Below are positions 22,216 to 30,200 of a stretch of 32,203 nt of DNA, in pieces. Position 1 is the first letter of the stretch. Each line of letters opens with the position of its first letter. Below the pieces are notes generated by a model that saw only the letters and a program-made list of their open reading frames with translations, made no database searches and was not told the origin of the DNA. The position numbers and the translations under genes were made by a program. This stretch comes from Phycisphaerae bacterium (GTDB taxonomy: Bacteria; Planctomycetota; Phycisphaerae; Phycisphaerales; UBA1924): the NCBI GenBank assembly GCA_030429485.1, contig JAUIFD010000021.1:1-32203 (forward strand). The letters are read 5' to 3'.

Positions 22216-24180
22216 ATGAGCCGCATGGATGAGACGATGGTCGTGGATGACGTGTTCCTGAGCCCCCGGGTCGTGGACTCGGCGACCTATGAGGAGCTCG
22301 CGGGCTCGCTCCGGGATGTTCTGCAGGAAGCCGTCAAGCAACGCTCGGCGCTCGAGGGCGCCACCCGTGCCGCCCACGAGGAGCTCGCCTCGCTCAAGAA
22401 GCTCGCGCATGACTTGCGCCAGAAGCTCGCGCCGGCCGCCAAGCTCCTCCCCACGATCGACGAGCGCGTGGCGCGAGCGGACGCGAGGATCGCCAACCTC
22501 ACAGATACCGAGGCCATCGCCTCGCTCGTCGAGCCCGTGCTCCAGGAGGCCGCCTCGCGCCTCGCCAGCGAGCACGCGGACCGGATCCGCGAGGAAGTCG
22601 GCTCGCTCGACGCCCGCCTGGCCCAGACCAAGGCCGCAAGCGAATCGCTCACCGAACTCCACGGAACCGGCGCCGACCTGATCGCGGGGTTCGAGGCTCG
22701 CATCGCGGCAATGGAGACCCGCCTTGCGGACGCGGAGAACGGCGCCGAGCAGGCGACGCAGCGTGTCGAGCGGGCCATCGAGCGTGCGGGCGAGGTGGGA
22801 AGGCTCGGTGACCGGGCCGCGCAGGCGGCTGACGAGCTGCGTGACGTGCTCTCGTGCGTCGAGCGGGACAGCGAGCGCCACGCCGGCGCGCTCGAAGAGC
22901 GTGCGAACCAGCTCCTCGAAACGCTCGGCGCTCGCACCGACGAGTTGATCGAACAGAGCCACGACCGGATCCGCGCGGTGCTCTCGGTCGCGGAAGACCG
23001 TGCGGCCCGTCTGGCGAAGGAAGCGATGGACCGCGTGGAGCGGGACACCGCGGAGTGCCTCAGCACCCACCTCGCAAGCGCGGAAGCTCAGTTGCGGACG
23101 AGCGCGGCGAAGACCGAGGCGCAGGCACGGGAATGCGAGGCGGCGATCGACGCGAAGGGGCGCGCGGTGTTCGCGGAGATCGAGCAAGACGCCAAGACGC
23201 TTCAGGGTGAAATCACCGGCGAAGCCGCGCGCCGCCGAGCGGATCTTGAACTCGCTGCTCGGACCTTGGAGGAGGCGCGTGCGCAGCAGCGTTCCGAGGC
23301 GGAGGCGATGCTCGCTCGGGCGGAGGAGCGGGTCAGAGAGGCATCCGAGCGTGCCGCGACCCGCGTACGCGTGATCGGGGACCAGGCCGAAGTGCGTGCC
23401 GAGCATGCTCGCCAGAGCGTGCAGGACGAAGGGGAGGAGACCGCCCGGCGCCTGACAACCCTCGTCGAACAGGACCTTGAGTCTCGCCTCTGGGAAAGTG
23501 TGGCGCAGGTCGAGGAGGACACGGTCGAACGACTCGGCCTCGCCGTTCGCACGCTGGAAGCCCAACTGCAGGAAGAAGCGCACCGCATCGAGAGCCTTGC
23601 CCAGCGCTGCCGGGCGCCGGGCGAGGAGATCGAGGCGCTCGTGGAGTCGGCGCAAATCCGGGCGAGAGAGCGCACGTCGGCTGTCGTCAACGAATGTGCC
23701 GCCGAGATCGAGTCAGCACTCGACCGTCTCTCGCTGCGGCTCTCGCAGGCGGTCGGACAGGCCGAGGGCGAGGGAGCGGGGCGCGTGGCGGAAGTCGAGG
23801 CCCGCCTGGAGACGGTCCTCGCCGACGTCGAACGCAAGTGTGAATCTGTGCGTACGCGGTTCCTCGACGAGCTCAATGGCACGTCGCAAGAGGCGGGCGC
23901 ATACGCCGACCGGACCGAAGCTCGCCTCGGATCGCTCGACCTCCGGGCGAAGAGCATCTCCGACACACTCGCCCGGAAGCTGGACGAACTGAACGACGAG
24001 GCCTCGCGCCTGGCGGATCAGTCGGATCTCGCGGAGCTGATCGCGGGTGCACGGGCACGGCGGGCCAAGGCTGCGGAGAAGCGCACCACGCGCGAGACCA
24101 AGTCGCCTCGCCCGTCGACCAAGGGACGCGGTACCGGGTCTCGTCGCACCCCCGGCGGGCGTGGTAGCCGTGCCGCGTAG
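22216..24180 (+). CDS. Long coiled-coil protein with basic C-terminal tail
   Basis: A 654-aa protein with no family I can name. From residue about 20 to 615 it is almost entirely Ala, Glu, Arg, Leu, Asp and Gln with heptad-like hydrophobic spacing, with few Pro, Trp, Phe or Tyr, so a very long coiled coil or helical rod is expected. The first 20 residues (MSRMDETMVVDDVFLSPRVV) are non-helical in character and could be a docking motif. The last 35 residues are a Lys/Arg/Ser/Gly tail (TKGRGTGSRRTPGGRGSRAA) suited to bind nucleic acid or acidic partners. There is no signal peptide or membrane segment, so it is probably cytoplasmic. ATG at 22216 has AAGGAGT (22204-22210) five bases upstream, a strong site. 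Apart from SMC-like or cytoskeletal roles, no function can be argued; there is no ATPase motif. Confidence 0.8.
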   Translation: MSRMDETMVVDDVFLSPRVVDSATYEELAGSLRDVLQEAVKQRSALEGATRAAHEELASLKKLAHDLRQKLAPAAKLLPTIDERVARADARIANLTDTEAIASLVEPVLQEAASRLASEHADRIREEVGSLDARLAQTKAASESLTELHGTGADLIAGFEARIAAMETRLADAENGAEQATQRVERAIERAGEVGRLGDRAAQAADELRDVLSCVERDSERHAGALEERANQLLETLGARTDELIEQSHDRIRAVLSVAEDRAARLAKEAMDRVERDTAECLSTHLASAEAQLRTSAAKTEAQARECEAAIDAKGRAVFAEIEQDAKTLQGEITGEAARRRADLELAARTLEEARAQQRSEAEAMLARAEERVREASERAATRVRVIGDQAEVRAEHARQSVQDEGEETARRLTTLVEQDLESRLWESVAQVEEDTVERLGLAVRTLEAQLQEEAHRIESLAQRCRAPGEEIEALVESAQIRARERTSAVVNECAAEIESALDRLSLRLSQAVGQAEGEGAGRVAEVEARLETVLADVERKCESVRTRFLDELNGTSQEAGAYADRTEARLGSLDLRAKSISDTLARKLDELNDEASRLADQSDLAELIAGARARRAKAAEKRTTRETKSPRPSTKGRGTGSRRTPGGRGSRAA

Positions 24181-24213
24181 ATGACGCGAAGAACAAACTG
24201 AGCCACAAAGCGA

Positions 24214-24242
24214 ACCGTGCCCGGGAGCAACCCGGGCACGGT
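24214..24242. terminator. Strong hairpin between convergent genes
   Basis: ACCGTGCCCGGG (24214-24225) pairs perfectly with CCCGGGCACGGT (24231-24242) around a 5-base AGCAA loop, 12 pairs. It lies between the stop of the coiled-coil gene and the stop of the giant gene and could end both transcripts, although no T-tract follows on either strand. Confidence 0.6.
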
Positions 24243-24278
24243 GCGTTACATGGGTTGTCGCGCTGGTGGCGCTCCGGG

Positions 24279-27200
24279 TCAATCGTCCTGCGTGATCAGG
24301 TCGATCAGCAGCCCGGAGTTCTGCAGTCCGAGGTAGAAGTCGGTGTTCGCGACGGTGTCGGCTTCGAAGGACAGCGCCCGATCGGCGTTGGTGAATCCGA
24401 ACGTCTGCCCGCCCGAGACATCGATGGTGGGGCTATCCGCCGCCATGATGTCGTTGACGTTGCCGGTGCCACCGAGGTCCGACCCGATACGGAGCCCCAT
24501 GAGTTCGCCGATGCGGCGTCCCACCGCCGCGGTGAGCGACGAGGTGAACGCCTCGATGCCCGCCTCGCTCGGTGAGAATCCGAACAGGGCGAACGACGGG
24601 AGGAACACCACACCCTCGTCCGATCGATCGGCATTGAACGGATCGGAGTGCTGCGCATATCCGAGCGGCTCGTCGAAGAACGCCGCGCCGGCGAGTCCGG
24701 CGCCGAAGCCGGAGAACGACTGCGTCGTGGCGCCGTTGATCGGATCGCTCGACGACGTGAGGAAGATCGTCGAGAACGGTTCGAACTCGAAGTCGCGTGG
24801 GTTGGTCGAGATGTTCACGTCGAGCCCGGCATCGTCGAAGATGGCCTCCAGGTTCGAGATCACACTGTCAATGAAGTACTGCGAGAGCGACTGCCCGTCG
24901 AGCCGCTCGCCGACGAACCCGAGCACGCCTGTGTCGAACTCGTCGAGCGAGGTGGTCTGCCCCGCGACCTGGAGCCAGTCGATCTCGCCACCGCGCGTCT
25001 CGAGGAAGACGTTCTGCTTCCGCTCGACGAACTCCGCCGCGCCATCGGTGACCACCTCGATCGCGTAGTCGGTGTTGTAGACACCCTGCACGTACAGGGC
25101 GTACGAGGCGTTGCGCCCAGCGAGGTCCTGACGCTCGGGTGCGATGAACTCGATGAAGAAATCGCCGTTCTCGTCGAAGCCGTAGGTGGCGTTGTCGCCC
25201 TGGGCGAGCGTGCCGGGTGTACCGCCGTTGGGCGAGAAATCGCTCGGCGAGAACACCAGGATCGCGTTGTCGATCGCATCGGACGATGTCGTATCGAAGA
25301 GACCGAACTGGACACGTCCGACGTAATCGATGACCGCCTGGTTGGGATCGCGTGAGCCAAGGTCGGCGCCCAGGTCGGCGAGCTTGATCGTCGCTCGGAT
25401 CACCGTTCCCGCGGTGATCGGGTTGTGGTTGTTGAGATGGAACACATCGATATCGGGCGCGACCGTGCCCGGCAATCCCGCGAACCCAGGATCGCCGATC
25501 GAGGTGTTCACCGTGACGACTCGGCGGCCGGTGGTATCCGAGGTGGAGACGCCACCGTCCCCGTCCTCGCCCGAGACCGAGTCGTCGCTCGTGCCCGCGA
25601 CGCCATCGGCGCCGGTGTCGAGCCTGAAGACATATGCGCCGCGGGTGATCGAGGCGAAGTCGTCGCCCGTGCCGAAGCTCCCGTCCGGCCCGGCGAACTC
25701 GGAGGGCAGCGGGGCGCGAACCAGGTTGCGCCCGTCGCCCGCGTCGGTCGACGCGTCGAATCCGGTGTCACCATCATCGAAGACCTGCACCGTGAAGGCG
25801 TAGCTGCCGAGGGTGTTGTTGGCGGCGCCGACGAAGTTGACCCCGGTTCCGCTCACCAGATTCTCGATGTTGCCGTTGCCGATGGCGATGTAGTAGGTCC
25901 CTGTCTCCTTGACGAGGATGTTCTCCGTCTCGGTGAAGGTATCGCCCGATTCGTCGATCTGCCCCGGCAAACGGATGACCGTTGACGTCTCGGAGAACGT
26001 GTCGATCAACTCGCCGTCCGGGTTCAGAATGGCCCGCGTCGCGCTGAGCGCCGCGCCCTCCATGAGCCCGAGGCGGAGGATCTGTCCAGCTTGCAGCGTG
26101 ATCGAGTAGACGTCGATGTCCCCGCGGAACGGGAAGAGGATCGTGTCGTTGTCCGGGTGGTCGCCGATCGTGCCACGGACCTGGAAGATCGCGTTGGCGT
26201 CGGGCAGCCCATCCGGTGTGACGTTGTTGTCCAAGACGATGTCGAGGCTCGCGGGACCGTAGAAATCAATGTCGGCCGACTGCGTGCCGGAGCTCACGGT
26301 CACCGTGCTCGGCGCGAGCTTATCGCCCGGATCACCGACGAAGGTGTCCTGCGAGTAGTTGTCGCCCTGCTGAGCGCGGCCGTCGCCATCGCCGTCGAGA
26401 CGAGCGGAGACCGACTGGGCGCGGATCAGCTCAGCGTTGAGTTCGAAGCGGTAGGCGCCCGGTCCGGGACGACCCGGCAACTGAGGCAGATCACGACGCG
26501 TCACCTCGGTTGAGAACGTGATGTAGAGCACGTCCTCTGCATCGTCGTAGTTGAGGAAGTAGTCCACGCCGTTGATGAGCGAGATGGGCGCTTCGCCCGT
26601 ACCCCGCACCTCGGAAACAACGAGCCCAACATCGAACGTCGCCTCGTCCATGGGCTGGTTGAACTCGATCCGTGCCGTGAAGACGCCGCTCTGCTCGGAG
26701 ACCGTGAGGGACGTGACGGCGATCGGAAGCGGATCGATGTCGACACGCTCGATCTCCAGGTTGCGATCGTTGATCGCGTTCGCACCCCCCGCGGTGACGG
26801 TGCCGAGCCTGCCCGTCGAGAAGATCCGGAATGACTCGGTATCGCGGTTGGAGCCGATGATCTGCCCGCCCACCGATACCGGGCCGAGCAAGGCGCGACC
26901 GGAAGTGACCGTGTCGTCGCCGGTGCCGAAGAACCCGTCGGTTCCGCGGAGGCCGCCGCCCGCGATGTCGGAGCGGACCAGATCACCCGTAATGGTGATC
27001 AACTGCGACACGCCCGAGGTCGCCCGGTCCGCGTCAAACGGGTTGTCGGTGCCGTCGGCGTCGAACTCCGCGTTGTCGCCAAGATCACCGCCGATGAGGA
27101 TCTGCGAATCGACCACGTCACCCTCGACGGTCAGGAAGTCGAGGTAGTCGCTCGCGGAGATGCGCGACTCGAAGATGCCCGCGGCGGTGACGTTCGCCAG

Positions 27201-30200
27201 CGCCGTGCCCGCTCGGATGCGGGCGTTATCGATCACCCCGCCAATGGTGAGGTGCCCGATGGTCCGATCGACGTTCATCGAGGCGCGGACGCCGCCGCCG
27301 ATGGTCATGAAGCCCGACGAGTAGATATCGATCCGAGTCTCCTCAGCGACCGACGGGTCAGGGTCGGCGAGCGTGAGATCACCCACGTTGCCCGAGATGG
27401 TGACGTAGGCCGCGTTCTTCGCGGTGAGGTACGCCCCCTCAAACGAGCCCGTGATGAGGTTGGTGATGTGCTGCCCGACCTTCAGCGAGCCCGTGCCACG
27501 GAAGTGCCCGGTGATGATGGTGTCGGCATAGGCGTCGACATAGATGTCCGAATCGCCCTCGAGGTTCGCCCGGACGACCAGAGAGCGGATCGAGGCGCTG
27601 TTGCGCGACACGATGTCGAAATCGGTGAGCGTCAAGTCCTCGTTGGTCGCGGTGACCTCAAGCGTCGTCGAGTAGTTGGACTCGCCGAAGATCACGCGGC
27701 TCGTTGCGTCGTCCCAGAACGCGCGGCCGGCGCCGTTGAAGAGGATCGTGCCAGAACCCGACCCGTTCGAGAACGAGAACGGCGTGCCCGCCACGAGCTC
27801 GGTCCCGGTGTAGCCGCGGGCCGCGTCTTCGTCGTTGATAAGGACGGCGAAGCCGCCAGTCTCAGCACGCCCGCCGGCGCTCGCCTCAGTCGCAAGCGAC
27901 TCGGAGTAAACCGAGGCGTTGACGACCCAGCCGTTGGTGTTGACGTTGCGAACGAAAGAAACGCCCGGCTCGGCCAGCTCGTCCCCAGTGTTGTAGACGC
28001 CGTCCGCGCCGGCGGTCTGCCCGGCGACGATGGTGGTGTTGGTCAGGCTGCCCGCGGCGAACACCGTCTCAATGAAGCCAGAGTTCGTCACGTCGGCGTT
28101 GTCGCCGACTCCGCCCGGGCGCGCATCGGCGCCGAAGGACCGGACGCCGGCGATGATCGTCACCCCGGCGATGTGTGTGCCCGCGATCACGCGGTAGATC
28201 GAGTCGCGAGCGCTGATGACAGAGCTGCCCGGACCGGAGAGTCCGTCTTCCTGGATGCTCGCCGAAGAGGAGATCGTCCCGATGGCCCAACCGGCGTGGA
28301 TGGTCACCTCGAACATCGATCCACCGGTGGTGACAACGCGTCCGAGGTTGCGCCCGGCGCTGATGCTCGGCCCGTCGATCGCAGACGACGCGGCGACACC
28401 GGGGGGGAGCTGGTTGCGCAGGTTGTCGTAGGTGTCGGCGGACGACATGCACGGGTTGACGCCGATATCGCCGAACACGCCGTCGGGGGTCGCGGTGACA
28501 GTGACGAAGTAGAGCGTGTAATCGGCGTGGATATCGCCGTACAGATTGCCGAACATGATGTCGACGGTGACCAGATCGCCGTCGTAGGCGGCGATGAGGT
28601 TGTCGGCAAGGAACGAACCGCCGAAGACCGTGACCGACCCAATGCCGCCCGAGTACGAGATCACGTTGCCGTCGAAATCGCCGACGACATAGACCGTCTC
28701 GATGCGTCCCGAAGCGATAATCGAGCCCTGACCGAGCTGATCGAACCCTGGACGGTTCACGACCGGCCCGAGCGTGATCGAGTTAATGGTCTGCCCGACC
28801 CGGAGATCGGAGAAGAGCTGTGCGCCCGCCTCCAGCGAGTCGAGCGTGCCACGCACCACGAGCTGGCCCGGATCGCTCCGACGCCCGACATGACGCCCGA
28901 CGATCAGGCGATCGACATTGGCCGCGAAGTCGGTGGAGGAGAGCAGATCGCGTGCAGCGATGATCTCGGTGACCGAGCCCGCGCTCGTGGTCGTCCGGAT
29001 GAACGCCTCGATGTCACCCTCGGTGGTCTCGATCCGCTCGATCGGACCGGACGAGGTGATCGAACCGGTGATGCGTGTCCGCGCCGTGATGCGATCGATG
29101 CGCCCCTGAGGCCCGGTGACGTTGATGTTCGTGTTGTAGATCTCGTCGGTCACCTCGAGCAAGACGAGCGGGCCCGACGCGAACAACTCACTCGCGCGGA
29201 GTGACCCGCCGACCGAGATGTCCTCGAACTGCCCGCCGACGAAGCTGCTCGCGACAATGTTGCGGGTCGCGATGACGTCGGTCGCGTTGTTATCAACATC
29301 GAGATCGACACGGACGAAATCGCGAGCCGCGAGCCGCCCCGTGATCGAACCGAGCACGTCGATAACAAGATCGCTGATGTCGCCGGCAAGCCCGATGGTC
29401 TCGATCGTCTCGATGTCCTGGCCCACCAGGATCTGGTTCAGGCGGAACTCGAGGAACTCGCCGGTGATCGTGGAGTTGCGGAACTCCACCGCGCGGATAC
29501 GTCCCACATCCGCGAGCGCGTCGATCACGGTCGCGTCGTAGACGCCGCTGCGAAGCTCGAAGCTGTCCAGCGTGCCGGTGGTGATCCGGCTGCCGATGAA
29601 GTCGGCCTGGTCGCCCTGGATGTCGGCGATGTCACCGACGATGACGGGGTTATCCGGGAAACCCGCCGCCGAGAGCCAGAAGTCGTCAAAGAGAAACGTA
29701 CCGATCTCAAGATCGACGGCGTCGGCATTGAAGAGCTGGATGCGATCGATCCCACCGACCTCGGCGAATCCATCGAGACCCGGAGGCCCAGAGTTTGCCA
29801 GATCGATGTTGTTCGCGATAATCAGGCCGGAGAGCTGCGCCCCCTCGTGCGCACGTCCGTCGACCGTCAGCTCGCGAATCTCGTCTTCTGCAAAGACGCC
29901 CGCGGTCGCGAAGGGCGTCTGTGCCGCAGCGGCGATGCCCATGCCAAGATCGATCTGGTTCACGATGAACGCGTAGACCTGCCCGACGAGCCCGTGGAAC
30001 TCGCCCTCCGGCGCATCCGCGTCGCTGTCAATGATCAGCTCGATCAACTCGCCGGCCTGGTCCTGCAGGATCAGATCGCCCACAGAGCCCGAAACTTCAA
30101 CAAGCGTCACGCTTCCCGTACGGATGACCGCGCCATCGAGGTACCCGTCGAGCGGCGAGCCGATGTCGTCGAGGTAGGCGTTGTCGGGTGCGCCGTTCAC

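Noticed and set aside
22171-23655. A 494-codon minus-strand frame opposite the coiled-coil gene.
   Set aside because: The plus-strand product has a strong ribosome site and coherent helical composition; the minus-strand frame does not.
27252-29204. A 650-codon open frame on the plus strand opposite the giant gene.
   Set aside because: It is extremely rich in Asp, Arg, Val and Gly without domain features, as expected from the complement of the high-GC giant gene, whose minus-strand translation makes coherent protein.
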